From Hanamia caeni (GTDB lineage: Bacteria; Bacteroidota; Bacteroidia; Chitinophagales; Chitinophagaceae): a DNA stretch of 64,000 bases. The stretch lies in the NCBI RefSeq assembly GCF_003721595.1, contig NZ_RJJR01000007.1:173363-237362 (forward strand). The letters are read 5' to 3'. The position numbers and the translations under genes are program-made. The notes under the pieces are model-generated. The model made no database searches and was not told the DNA's origin. It worked only from the letters and a program-made list of their open reading frames with translations. Positions 46,648 through 56,139 of this stretch are shown one piece after another. The number at the start of each line of letters is the position of its first letter. Position 1 is the first letter of the stretch.

Positions 46648-47433
46648 ATGAGATTTCGGCTTACATTACAAACTGTTACTAAGATTGCGAAAATTCCTGT
46701 GAATTATCAATATCCGTTAGCATCGGCCATCTATAAAATATTGCAAAATGCCGATGCGCAATATTCCTCGTTTCTTCATGAAACGGGTTATGGCAAAGGA
46801 TTTAAACTATTTACTTTTTCGGATATAAAATGCCCTTTCAAAATTGATGGCGACCGGTTGATTTTATTATCCAATAAAATCGAAACCGTTGTTTGTTTTC
46901 ATTTGCCCATGGCGGCAGAAGCATTTATTAAAGGATTGTTCCTGTCGCAACAAATAGATATTGCCGACCGGAAAAGCAAAACCAGTTTTACGGTAGAGCA
47001 GGTGGAATCTCTTGCATCGCCTTTGGATTTGTTTCAAAAAGATGAAGAAATAGAAGTTCTGTTAAGGCCACTGTCGCCGGTAGTTTGCGGATTAAAAAAT
47101 GAAAACCGGAATTACACTTTTTTATCGCCTACAGATGACCGTTATGAAGAAATGCTTTTTGTAAACTGGGAGGAAAAATGCAAAGCGGTTTTTGAAAATG
47201 AAGCAGCAGAGCAGATTATGGCAAATGCATTTATTCAAGTCCTCTTTTATAAAAACCCACCAAAATCCCGGTTAATCACTATTAAAGCCGGTACGGATGC
47301 GGAAACCAGAATCCGCGGATTCAACAATTTTGAGATCAAAATGAAAGGTAAAAAAGAAGCCGTTGAGTTATTGTTGAATTCTGGTGTGGGATTGTACAAT
47401 GCACAGGGGATGGGATGTGTGGAAGTAGTTTAG
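46648..47433 (+). CDS. cas6: CRISPR endoribonuclease Cas6
   Basis: 261 residues, two RAMP-type ferredoxin-like folds. It cuts the repeat RNA to make crRNAs. The glycine-rich loop 'LNSGVGLYNAQGMGCVEVV' ends the protein, as in Cas6 of type I-B. A likely catalytic set is Tyr29, His44 (in SFLHETGY) and Lys50; these have the same relative spacing as the catalytic Tyr31-His46-Lys52 reported for Pyrococcus Cas6. 'GFKLFTFSDI' follows, the usual strand. First gene of the operon; the WYL gene follows 60 bp later. Confidence 0.92.
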   Translation: MRFRLTLQTVTKIAKIPVNYQYPLASAIYKILQNADAQYSSFLHETGYGKGFKLFTFSDIKCPFKIDGDRLILLSNKIETVVCFHLPMAAEAFIKGLFLSQQIDIADRKSKTSFTVEQVESLASPLDLFQKDEEIEVLLRPLSPVVCGLKNENRNYTFLSPTDDRYEEMLFVNWEEKCKAVFENEAAEQIMANAFIQVLFYKNPPKSRLITIKAGTDAETRIRGFNNFEIKMKGKKEAVELLLNSGVGLYNAQGMGCVEVV

Positions 47434-47468
47434 TAGAGGAGTGAGAGAGTGAGAGGGTGAGAGAGTGG
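47430..47468. repeat. GAGTGAGAG simple-sequence tract
   Basis: A ~39-bp purine tract of the (GAGTGAGAG)n type between cas6 and the WYL gene, similar to those at 59003-59037 and, on the other strand, 40079-40175. Confidence 0.6.
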
Positions 47469-47493
47469 ATGCAAAAAAACGATAAAATAGACT

Positions 47494-48387
47494 ATGGATC
47501 AGCAGAAAATTCAAAGACTGTTACGGCTTTTAATGATGCTGGCCGGCAAGCGCTGGCATTCTTTAAACGAGTTGATGGAGAAAATTGAAAGTTCCGGGAG
47601 GACAGTGTATCGATACCTGGAAACTCTTGAAACAGCAGGCTTCGTGTTAGAAAAGAATAAAGGCAGCTATCGTTTACAAAGAACTTCTGCTTCCACACGC
47701 TCACTGCAAAACCTGATGCACTTTTCGGAAGAAGAAGTGCTGATATTGTACGAAACACTTGCATTAATAGAAGGCTCTTCGCCAGTAAAAGAACAATTAA
47801 TCCGAAAATTGAATTCGCTTTATGATTATAAAGCATTGGCGCAGTTACAGCAGAGCGATGACCTTACCAAAATTCAACTATTGAGCGAAGCGATCCGGAA
47901 TAAAAAACAGGTAAACCTCAAAAGTTACCGCTCCTCCAACAGCGATAAAATAAGGGACAGGAAGGTGGAGCCATTTGATTATCTGCCGGATTACAGATCC
48001 GTTTGGTGCTACGAATATGAAACCAAAAGCTGCAAGCAATTTAAGCTGGCGCGCATACACGAAATTGAATTGATAAACCGGGATTGGGAAAATGAACTTT
48101 TACATAAAGTTCCTTTTACAGATGCATTCAGAATTTCGTCTGCAAAACCAATTGATAATGTGGAAGCCAAGCTCAGTTTGAAAGCCTGTAATTTGTTGCT
48201 GGAAGAATTTCCTTTATGCCGCGACCATGTTAATGAAGAAGATGGGCATTATCATTTAAAAATTCCTGTAGCCGGCTACCAGGGCATCGGGCGTTTTGTA
48301 ATGGGCTTGCCGGGAGAGGTAGAAGTATTGGATAGCAAAGGTTTTAAAGAGTTTTTGAAGAAAGAGAAAAAAAAGTTTTTTGACTGA
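47494..48387 (+). CDS. WYL-domain HTH regulator of the cas operon
   Basis: 297 residues. An N-terminal winged helix of the HTH_11 type ('RLLRLLMMLAGKRWHSLNEL', 'GRTVYRYLETLETAGFVLEK') is followed by a WYL domain (about 135-215) and its C-terminal extension. The canonical W-Y-L triplet is not intact; the corresponding strand is 'SVWCYEYETKSCKQFKLARI'. WYL proteins are common controllers of CRISPR-Cas loci and can bind nucleic-acid ligands. Its place between cas6 and the effector genes suggests it regulates this operon. Confidence 0.88.
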   Translation: MDQQKIQRLLRLLMMLAGKRWHSLNELMEKIESSGRTVYRYLETLETAGFVLEKNKGSYRLQRTSASTRSLQNLMHFSEEEVLILYETLALIEGSSPVKEQLIRKLNSLYDYKALAQLQQSDDLTKIQLLSEAIRNKKQVNLKSYRSSNSDKIRDRKVEPFDYLPDYRSVWCYEYETKSCKQFKLARIHEIELINRDWENELLHKVPFTDAFRISSAKPIDNVEAKLSLKACNLLLEEFPLCRDHVNEEDGHYHLKIPVAGYQGIGRFVMGLPGEVEVLDSKGFKEFLKKEKKKFFD

Positions 48388-48478
48388 CGGTAATTGACAG
48401 TGAGGAGGAATAAGTTTGTGGGTGAGAAGGCCGGAGGTGGTGGGATTTTGTTTAACGCTAAAGCTATTATAAAATAAG

Positions 48479-49879
48479 ATGACTAAAGATACTACCATAT
48501 CAGAGATGCTGAAACATTGTGACGGCAAGGAGTTACACCAGTTTATTCTTGATTATTTCAACAGGAACCAGGAATTCAGGAAGGCATTCAATGACCGTTT
48601 TAATCCCGTAAAAAAAATAGCAGGAAATAAGAAAAGCTATGCAAACCAGGTAAGAGCGGCTTTCCTCAATAATTCTTCGAGGTCAGGAAATCGTTATAAT
48701 CAATGGGATGATTATGGATTCGATGCACAAGATGTAGCGGCAGATATGGAAGAATTACTGGGTAAAGCCAGGTTTTTTTTGGAGGCGGGTAATATAGACG
48801 AAGCCGCGTTGATATGCCAGGCGCTGATAGAAACCATTCCTGATGAGTGGAATCCTGATTTTGATTACGAAGGCGATGTACAGGTGATGTACGACGGTGC
48901 TATTGACCTTCTCACCGAACTGCTGGAAGAAAACCGCTTATCCAAAACGCAAAAGGAAGCGTTGTTTGAGTGGTATAGTAAAGAACATAAACTCACGGCA
49001 AAACATGAATACGTAGGACTGAATACCGATTTGAGTGCGCTGGAAAGTTATTTTACCGATACCCCGGAAATGCTGCAAAAGAATCTGGCCGATATGGAAG
49101 AACGCATCAGCAATGCAGGTTCTGATTACAGAAGAGAAGAAGCGGCTGTGAGCAAAATCAACTTGCTGCAAAAAGCAGGACTGGATGATGAAGCAGAAAG
49201 AGCCATTAGCGAATACATCCATTTTAAAAAGGTACGCAAACTGCGTATGGAAAAATTAATAAAAGAAAAGCGGTATGCCGGTGCAATAGAACTGATACAG
49301 GCCGGAATAAAAATAGCCATCCAGGAAAAGCATCCCGGAACGGTAAGTAGCTGGAAAGCTGAATTGCTGTCTATTTATAAGCTGCAAAAAAATCTTGATA
49401 AAATACTTTCTACATCTGAAGAACTTTTTTGTGAGGAGCGAAGCGGCAGCAGAAAATATTATGGGGAACTAAAAAAATATACGCCCGAAAAAGATTGGCT
49501 GGCAACATTGGAACGTCTGCTTAGTAAAATGGACAATGGTTTTTTTGGTTTCAACGACCTGAAGGCAGACATGCTGATAGAGCATAAAATGTGGGAACGG
49601 CTTTTTGCGCTTTGTGTAAAATCGGGCGCGGAAAAGTTGGAAGAATATCAAAAATACCTGAAGCCGCTTTATGCCAAAGAAATATTTGATGCGTACCAAA
49701 ATTATGTGGAAAAGCAGGCTCTCATTACTGACCAAAATGCATACAATAATGTGGGCAGGGTGTTGAAGAAAATGAAGGGATTTGAAGGCGGGAAAGAGGT
49801 AGTTTCCAAATTGCTTTTGAAGTATAAGGAAGTTTATAAAAGGAGGAAGAATATGATGAGGGTGTTGGAGGGGGTGTGA
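48479..49879 (+). CDS. Helical-repeat protein of unknown function in the cas operon
   Basis: 466 residues, almost all alpha-helical with TPR-like pairs (for example 'FFLEAGNIDEAALICQALIE', 'KRYAGAIELIQAGIKIAIQE'). The N-terminus 'ISEMLKHCDGKELHQFILDY' and the C-terminus 'LLLKYKEVYKRRKNMMRVLE' resemble the helical half of SWIM zinc-finger proteins, but no CxCx..CxH motif is present, so it is a SWIM-less relative at best. No signal peptide. It lies in tandem between the WYL gene (91 bp) and cas8b (44 bp). It is not a known Cas protein; an accessory role is inferred only from position. Confidence 0.7.
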   Translation: MTKDTTISEMLKHCDGKELHQFILDYFNRNQEFRKAFNDRFNPVKKIAGNKKSYANQVRAAFLNNSSRSGNRYNQWDDYGFDAQDVAADMEELLGKARFFLEAGNIDEAALICQALIETIPDEWNPDFDYEGDVQVMYDGAIDLLTELLEENRLSKTQKEALFEWYSKEHKLTAKHEYVGLNTDLSALESYFTDTPEMLQKNLADMEERISNAGSDYRREEAAVSKINLLQKAGLDDEAERAISEYIHFKKVRKLRMEKLIKEKRYAGAIELIQAGIKIAIQEKHPGTVSSWKAELLSIYKLQKNLDKILSTSEELFCEERSGSRKYYGELKKYTPEKDWLATLERLLSKMDNGFFGFNDLKADMLIEHKMWERLFALCVKSGAEKLEEYQKYLKPLYAKEIFDAYQNYVEKQALITDQNAYNNVGRVLKKMKGFEGGKEVVSKLLLKYKEVYKRRKNMMRVLEGV

Positions 49880-49923
49880 AAAAACATAGATTGTACATTT
49901 AGAAAGAATTAAAATTGTAACTT

Positions 49924-51897
49924 ATGAGTTTAGACACAGTTTTAAAAATTGGTAAAGCATTGCGAAATGCCCCTGATAACTTAAAGTATTTTAAGTATGT
50001 TTCGCCGTGCCCAACAGACAAAGATGGAAACTATCCGTTTTGTATTTCGGTTCCGGTGTTAGAGGATTTTAGCTTTGATTGGAATAATATAAAAGAAACA
50101 CCGGAGAATGCAAGGAACAAACTTTATTATCTAAGATTTAAAACTTCCGATAGTGATGGTTTGATGAAATATATTTTTGGCGACATTTATTACTCAACAA
50201 CTGCTACAATTAAAAAAGATGGTTCAGTTGAAACAGCTGAAGGTGGCGGTTACCGCTTAGAAAGCAAAAATGCCAAACCGCCATACAACAAAAGTTCTTT
50301 TGACAGAGGTGCAGAGGATTTTGAGAGTATCATTAAAAACATTGACAAAGAAAAATTTGTTCTGCTAAAATTTAGAAATGCCTTTTCAAAAGACCAGACA
50401 ATTATAGAAACTATTTTAGGCAAAATTTCCGCTGTTAAATATTACTTAGAAAATCCATCAAAAAAGGATTTTCTTTCTTTTATAAAGGACGATGCTTTCA
50501 TTAAAGAATATACAATCAAAGAACTACTTCAAAAAACAAGTAAAGCTACTCTGAAAAAATTAGGAATTAGTGAAGCCGAATTAGACGAAGAAAAAAGAAA
50601 GAAACTTTTAGAATATGACAATGGTGAAATTTTTATTCAATTTGAATTTCCGAAGAATAAACAATGGTACGACTACAAAGAGGAATTAGCTCAGATAAAT
50701 GAAAAAATGTTTTTAGACTTCGTTGATAAATCTGATAATGGATTTGTTTTAAAGAAAACACTCTACAAAACTTTATGCTCAGGAGATAAAAAGAATGATA
50801 TTCAATTTCCTGGATTTGACCTGGCTGCTAAGTTTAAATCAAAATCATTTTCTAACGAGGAAATACAAGACTTATTTTATGCAATTGATTTCTCTAAAAA
50901 AGGCAAATTCATTCCAGGAACTAATATAAAAATTATTGTGCTACCACATGGAAATAATTTGACTGCTGACAACTATGTTGAGTTTCAACAGAAGGGAGAC
51001 GAAGAAAGAATAGTGGATGAAAATGAGAACAATTCGGAAAATGAGGGAGAGCCTTTGTTTGATATTTTTGAAAAATCAGACATTGAAAACATAACCAGTT
51101 TTGATGTGATTTTTTCCAAAAAAGGGGAAAGAACGGAAGTTGATTTGTCAGAAATTTCGGGGATTGAAAAAAGTAAAATACGAGCCACTATTCAAAGAAT
51201 AAGGAATAGAGGATTGAATATTTTCCCTAAAGGAAAGCAATTTAAGTTGGAATGGTCTTTAACAAATATAATGGGGAAGGCCATTTTTGATGAAAAAGAA
51301 AAAAGAGTAAAGTTTGTAAATAGAACTAAAACTGGCAGTGGGTTAAAACCTGTTCCATCTTATCAATCTCATTTTTTGAAAATACTTCCTCTAATATATA
51401 CGGATAATTATCATTTCGATGGTACTTTATTTCCGCATTTCATTCAAAACGTTGAATTTTCGATTAGAGCGGGTGACCCGAAATTCAATTTCTTAAAATT
51501 CGACTTAGAATTTCTTCTTTCAATTCAAAACAATCAAAATAACAGATATATGGATATTACAAATTCTGCAAGCTATCAAATAGGAAATCTGTTGGGTAGC
51601 TTAGCCAAAAATTTTTCAGGCGACAAGTCGCCGATAAAATCCTTTGAAAAAAATTTCGTAGGTAATTTATCCCGGCGGATAAGCACAATAAACGATTTTG
51701 TAAAACTTAAAAATGATATTGAGCAGAAGCTCATCATGCACGAAAAAACGAAATTCACTTACCAAACCTCTTATGAGTTATCTCAAAAAGTGAAAGATTT
51801 TAAAGGAGTTTACGACAGGGAAGAAAGTGCTTTCGGATTTTTTGAGGCATACTTCAAACCAATTCCTAAAAAAGAAATCACAAACAGCGAAAACTAA
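49924..51897 (+). CDS. cas8b: Type I-B large subunit Cas8b (TM1802/Csh1-like)
   Basis: 657 residues. 'DTVLKIGKALRNAPDNLKYF' at the N-terminus, the central charged region with 'DIFEKSDIENITSFDVIFSK' and the C-terminal helical region ('MDITNSASYQIGNLLGSLAK') are as in TM1802/Csh1-type Cas8b. It recognises the PAM as part of Cascade. No zinc finger (CxxC pairs) is evident. Identification rests mostly on length and position directly before cas7-cas5-cas3. The coding sequence is more AT-rich than the genes upstream. Confidence 0.85.
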   Translation: MSLDTVLKIGKALRNAPDNLKYFKYVSPCPTDKDGNYPFCISVPVLEDFSFDWNNIKETPENARNKLYYLRFKTSDSDGLMKYIFGDIYYSTTATIKKDGSVETAEGGGYRLESKNAKPPYNKSSFDRGAEDFESIIKNIDKEKFVLLKFRNAFSKDQTIIETILGKISAVKYYLENPSKKDFLSFIKDDAFIKEYTIKELLQKTSKATLKKLGISEAELDEEKRKKLLEYDNGEIFIQFEFPKNKQWYDYKEELAQINEKMFLDFVDKSDNGFVLKKTLYKTLCSGDKKNDIQFPGFDLAAKFKSKSFSNEEIQDLFYAIDFSKKGKFIPGTNIKIIVLPHGNNLTADNYVEFQQKGDEERIVDENENNSENEGEPLFDIFEKSDIENITSFDVIFSKKGERTEVDLSEISGIEKSKIRATIQRIRNRGLNIFPKGKQFKLEWSLTNIMGKAIFDEKEKRVKFVNRTKTGSGLKPVPSYQSHFLKILPLIYTDNYHFDGTLFPHFIQNVEFSIRAGDPKFNFLKFDLEFLLSIQNNQNNRYMDITNSASYQIGNLLGSLAKNFSGDKSPIKSFEKNFVGNLSRRISTINDFVKLKNDIEQKLIMHEKTKFTYQTSYELSQKVKDFKGVYDREESAFGFFEAYFKPIPKKEITNSEN

Positions 51898-51923
51898 TTT
51901 ACTAATATTTAAAACAAATTAAA

Positions 51924-52874
51924 ATGGCTGATACTATTCAACACAAATCGGAAATACTGTTTGTGTACGACACTACGTACAACATTCCCAACGGCGACCC
52001 TTTTACAGGTGAACAACGCTTTGATGAAGAAACCAAAAAGATATTGGTAAGTGATGTAAGAATAAAGCGATATGCAAGAACATATTTTGAAGAAAAAGGA
52101 TGGCCGATATATGTATCGGAAAATACGGGAGCAGGTAAAACCGATTCCAAAGGAGTTCTGAAATGGATAATAGAAAATAGAAACCCCAATAAACTAACTG
52201 ATATTGGAGAGGTACTAAAAGAACAAATTGATGTTAGACTTTTTGGAGGGATTTCAACACTAAAGGATGATGAAACAAAAGCTCTTAAAGTTGAAGGAAA
52301 GCCATGTAAAAACGGTCATGTTCAATTTACAGGTCCTGTACAATTTGCGTTGCTTAATCCATCGCTAAATAGCGTTAATCTAAGAATGCATCAAAACACA
52401 ACACATTTTACGTCAAAAGCAGAAAATACTCAAGGCTCAATAGGAACAACAACTGTTGTACCATATTCCATAATTCAAATTCATGGTTGGCTCAATCCTA
52501 AAGTTGCAGAAACAACAGGACTGACAGACGATGATTTGAAAAAACTCTTTGAGGCACTTTGGTATGGAACAAGCGGTGATGGAAGTTCTCATTCCCGTAC
52601 CAAATCAGGACAAAATTCTATTCTGCTTTTGGAAATAGTTTATGCAGAAACCAATAAAAAGGTTTATAGCATTGACCAGCTTATTAAACTGAAAAATAAA
52701 GAAGAAAAAAAAGATGAACAACTGCGTTCCATAGAAGATGTTGAATTTGATTTCAGCAAACTATTGACTGTTGCGGAATCAGATAAAATCAGCAAAATCA
52801 AATTTTATACTGAAATAGATGCAATTAAAAACGAGTTTACAGGAAAAGATAAATTTGAAGAAATTCAATTTTGA
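51924..52874 (+). CDS. cas7: Cas7 (Csh2), Cascade backbone
   Basis: 316 residues. RAMP-type protein that coats the crRNA. 'EILFVYDTTYNIPNGDPFTG' and 'LVSDVRIKRYARTYFEEKGW' at the N-terminus, 'VRLFGGISTLKDDE' and the Gly-rich thumb 'FTSKAENTQGSIGTTTVVPY' identify the Csh2/DevR group of subtype I-B. Starts 26 bp after cas8b and ends 18 bp before cas5, with probable co-transcription. Confidence 0.95.
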   Translation: MADTIQHKSEILFVYDTTYNIPNGDPFTGEQRFDEETKKILVSDVRIKRYARTYFEEKGWPIYVSENTGAGKTDSKGVLKWIIENRNPNKLTDIGEVLKEQIDVRLFGGISTLKDDETKALKVEGKPCKNGHVQFTGPVQFALLNPSLNSVNLRMHQNTTHFTSKAENTQGSIGTTTVVPYSIIQIHGWLNPKVAETTGLTDDDLKKLFEALWYGTSGDGSSHSRTKSGQNSILLLEIVYAETNKKVYSIDQLIKLKNKEEKKDEQLRSIEDVEFDFSKLLTVAESDKISKIKFYTEIDAIKNEFTGKDKFEEIQF

Positions 52875-52892
52875 CTTGTCAAATAATGAAAA

Positions 52893-53600
52893 ATGAAAGC
52901 ATTTCAATTTATGGCTGAAGGCAATTGGGGACATTTCAAAAAGCCTGAAACCAACAACAATCCGCTTACACATGATTTAATTACCAAAACGGGAGTTATT
53001 GGTTTAATTGGTGCCGTGTTGGGAGTTGAAAGGCAGGAAATGAAAAAATTATTTCCGCAATTATCTGACAATTTATTGTATGCAGTACAGTTGCTTAGCC
53101 AGGTAAAAAAAGTGTCTTGGGGCTTTACCAGTAGAACGGCAATAAACCCCACTGCACCGGGCTCGCCAAAATATTTTGAGTTTTTGAGAAACCCTGCATT
53201 CAAAATAACGCTTGCTTTAAAAAACGATGCTTCACAAAATGAGTTTGAAAATTTTTTAGCAGCAATAAAAAATAATGAGGCTATTTACACACCCGTGTTA
53301 GGCTGGCATAATTGCCCTGCAAATTTGAAGTTTGAATCGGAAGGTACAATTTCAGAAATGCAGGAAAGTGAATTTGGAACTTCTTCTTTTGTTTCAACAA
53401 TACATAAGCCAAAAGTTTCAGGACAATTCAGAGTCGGGTTTGATAAATTACCTACTTATCAAAATGATGACTTTTGGAATTTGCCGGACAAATACCAGCA
53501 AATTATTTATCCTGATTTCCCCTATAAACTTATTGTTGAAGGTAAATATTATCATTATCAAAACACAGAACAAGTTACAGAAAATTTATGGCTGATGTAG
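52893..53600 (+). CDS. cas5: Cas5 (I-B), Cascade subunit
   Basis: 235 residues. 'MKAFQFMAEGNWGHFKKPET' and 'LTHDLITKTGVIGLIGAVLG' are the conserved Cas5 N-terminus; the protein caps the 5' crRNA handle. The end overlaps the cas3 start by 13 nt, indicating translational coupling. No catalytic residues expected in this subtype because Cas6 is separate. Confidence 0.94.
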   Translation: MKAFQFMAEGNWGHFKKPETNNNPLTHDLITKTGVIGLIGAVLGVERQEMKKLFPQLSDNLLYAVQLLSQVKKVSWGFTSRTAINPTAPGSPKYFEFLRNPAFKITLALKNDASQNEFENFLAAIKNNEAIYTPVLGWHNCPANLKFESEGTISEMQESEFGTSSFVSTIHKPKVSGQFRVGFDKLPTYQNDDFWNLPDKYQQIIYPDFPYKLIVEGKYYHYQNTEQVTENLWLM

Positions 53601-56074
53601 GACAATTAAAATCGCATCCTGACAAACTTCTGTTTACTCACGTAGATGGAGTAATTATTAATACTCAAAAACTAACTAAGAATTTAACAGTATCAAAACT
53701 TGCAGAATTAGCAGCTATTTTTCACGACTTAGGAAAGATTAATCCTTTTTTTCAGGACAGGTTAAATCAAAGAAATAACGGATATTCTCACCACGCTTAT
53801 TTATCAGCGTTTGCATTTTATGCTGCTTTCAGGTGTAATAAAAACAATTTTGATTGGCTTAAAAAATGGTTAGGTGTTCAAATATTAACCGAAAATGAAT
53901 TAATCGCCTTACTGATAATCATAGCTAAACATCACGGTCATTTACCGGATTTCATCCCAAAGGCTAATTTAGAAACAGAACCGTATATTTTGAATAAGGA
54001 TGAAATAAAGGAGCTATATACTTTTCTGAGTAAGAAAGCCAATGGATTACCGAGTGAAGAATATACAAAACGATTTGAAGATTTTAAACAGATAACATCA
54101 TTTAAACAGCTTTTAAATGATGATAAAGTTCAAAATCATTTTTTAGATAAAATAATATTCAATCCAAAACATACTAAAGAATATTTAGACTTTTTTCTCA
54201 ATACACAATTTGCCTTTGCATCACTTATCCAGGCAGATAAAGCCGATGCAATGAACGCCAAAACAATAGATGAGGATAAGAATAAAATTGAAAGTTTCTG
54301 CAAAATCTATCCTGAAACACTTAAAAAGTATATTTCAAAATTTCAACCAAATTCTGAATTAAATAAACTAAGAACTGAAATCAGAGAAGAAAGCATTAAG
54401 AATATTCAAGGTCTTTTGCAAAAAGATAAAAGAGTATTTGAGCTAACAGCACCGACAGGCTCAGGAAAAACAATTATGTTACTTTCCTTAGCTTCTGAAA
54501 TTATTCAGACTAAAGCCAATTATCGTATAATGTATGCACTTCCTTTTTTGTCAATTACTGAACAGGTTGAGAAAGAAGTTTTGGATATATTTAAAGAATA
54601 TAGACAAGAGAATTATATACAGCGAATTGATTCCAAAAGCGGCAATCAACTGTTTGATAAAATTCAGGAACTATTGGACGCTAATCCTTCATCTGAAAAC
54701 ATTAAAGAGTTAGATTTTCTGGCATTTCAGGAACAGGTATTTGCTTATCCGTTTGTAATTACAACCTTTGTCCGGTTTTTTGAAACACTTTTAAGCAATC
54801 ATAATGCGACACTTTTAAAGTTGCCGAATTTTTCAAAATCCATTTTCCTTTTAGACGAAATACAATCTTTGCCACCACGATTATACACATTCTTTGTTGC
54901 TTACCTAACCAAATTCTGCGAAAAATTTGATTGCTATGCAATTATTTCTACAGCTACACAACCAAATTTTGAATTGCCGCAGGAAGATAAAATAAAGAAT
55001 TTCTTTCCTGATTATGAAAAACCTGCTTCTCTGCTTGAACATCAAAAATATTTTGAAAGCAATGTTTTCAATCGTTATCAAATAGATTATTGGAAAGAGC
55101 CAATCAATATTCAGCAATTAACAGAGAAGATTATAGCAGAAAATAATTCTGTATTGGTAATTCTGAATACCATTGATGATAGTAAGGATTTATTTAAAGA
55201 TTTATCTGAATGCTTTACAGCAAATGAGTTGTATTTGCTCAATACGCATTTTACCCCAAACGACAGAAAGAAAAAACTTGAAATTATTAAAGAACGGCTT
55301 GAGAAAAACCAAAAAACAATTTTAATTTCCACACAACTTATAGAAGCGGGTGTAGATATAGATTTTCCTGTTTTGTACCGTGATTTTGCATTGGTTTCAA
55401 GCATTGTACAATCGGCGGGACGTTGCAATAGGAATGGCAGATTGGAAAACATAGGGAAAGTTGTTCTTTTCAATTTGGTAAAAGACGGAAAATCAAGAGC
55501 CAATTTAATTTATGGAAGTGGAAAAGATAAAGACATTTTGACTTTTACCAAAAATGCTTTAGGATTGGAAACGGCTTTTGAAGAAAAAGAATTACTGAGG
55601 GTTCAAAAAGCATTTTTTGATAAGATTGCAACAGAACTTCATTTCGCAAAACATTCCCAAAAGGCATTCAATTTGGAACTTGATTTTTTGGAGGATATTA
55701 AAGAGTGTGCTTATGCAAAAATTGGCAAGTTTCAGTTAATAGATGAACAGACCTATGGTGAACAAAGGCAATATTATGTGCCAATAAATAAGGATGATAT
55801 AAATTTTGAAACGCTTTTGGATTTGAATATGGAAGTACAAAGCAAAATTCAATCACAACAAAAAGATTGGGCAGCAATTAAAATTTTGAATCTGAAAATG
55901 CAAACTTTGTTGAAAAAAATGTCAAATCATATTGTCTCGGTAAGATTGAGAAATAAAGACATTGCGCCGGTTTTGGGGCATAATGAGAAATATAATGAAT
56001 TATTTAAATTAAGCATTGATGCTTATGATTCAGATAAAGGGGTAAAAATATCGGGTGAAGATTTTTTAATTTAA
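53588..56074 (+). CDS. cas3: Cas3 HD nuclease-helicase
   Basis: 828 residues. N-terminal HD nuclease: His46-Asp47 in AAIFHDLGKINPF, then 'NNGYSHHAYLSAFAFYAAFR' and 'IIAKHHGHLPDF'. SF2 helicase: Walker A APTGSGKT (about 288-295), DEIQ box in FLLDEIQSLP (about 423), motif V/VI 'STQLIEAGVDIDFPVLYRDF' and 'QSAGRCNRNGR'. All key residues are present, so it should degrade targets recognised by Cascade. The 13-nt overlap with cas5 and close packing show one operon. Confidence 0.96.
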   Translation: MADVGQLKSHPDKLLFTHVDGVIINTQKLTKNLTVSKLAELAAIFHDLGKINPFFQDRLNQRNNGYSHHAYLSAFAFYAAFRCNKNNFDWLKKWLGVQILTENELIALLIIIAKHHGHLPDFIPKANLETEPYILNKDEIKELYTFLSKKANGLPSEEYTKRFEDFKQITSFKQLLNDDKVQNHFLDKIIFNPKHTKEYLDFFLNTQFAFASLIQADKADAMNAKTIDEDKNKIESFCKIYPETLKKYISKFQPNSELNKLRTEIREESIKNIQGLLQKDKRVFELTAPTGSGKTIMLLSLASEIIQTKANYRIMYALPFLSITEQVEKEVLDIFKEYRQENYIQRIDSKSGNQLFDKIQELLDANPSSENIKELDFLAFQEQVFAYPFVITTFVRFFETLLSNHNATLLKLPNFSKSIFLLDEIQSLPPRLYTFFVAYLTKFCEKFDCYAIISTATQPNFELPQEDKIKNFFPDYEKPASLLEHQKYFESNVFNRYQIDYWKEPINIQQLTEKIIAENNSVLVILNTIDDSKDLFKDLSECFTANELYLLNTHFTPNDRKKKLEIIKERLEKNQKTILISTQLIEAGVDIDFPVLYRDFALVSSIVQSAGRCNRNGRLENIGKVVLFNLVKDGKSRANLIYGSGKDKDILTFTKNALGLETAFEEKELLRVQKAFFDKIATELHFAKHSQKAFNLELDFLEDIKECAYAKIGKFQLIDEQTYGEQRQYYVPINKDDINFETLLDLNMEVQSKIQSQQKDWAAIKILNLKMQTLLKKMSNHIVSVRLRNKDIAPVLGHNEKYNELFKLSIDAYDSDKGVKISGEDFLI

Positions 56075-56139
56075 AGTATTATTGAAGCATTCTTTTTCAT
56101 TATGATAAAATTCTTTAAAACAATATTCTGGCAAAGCCA

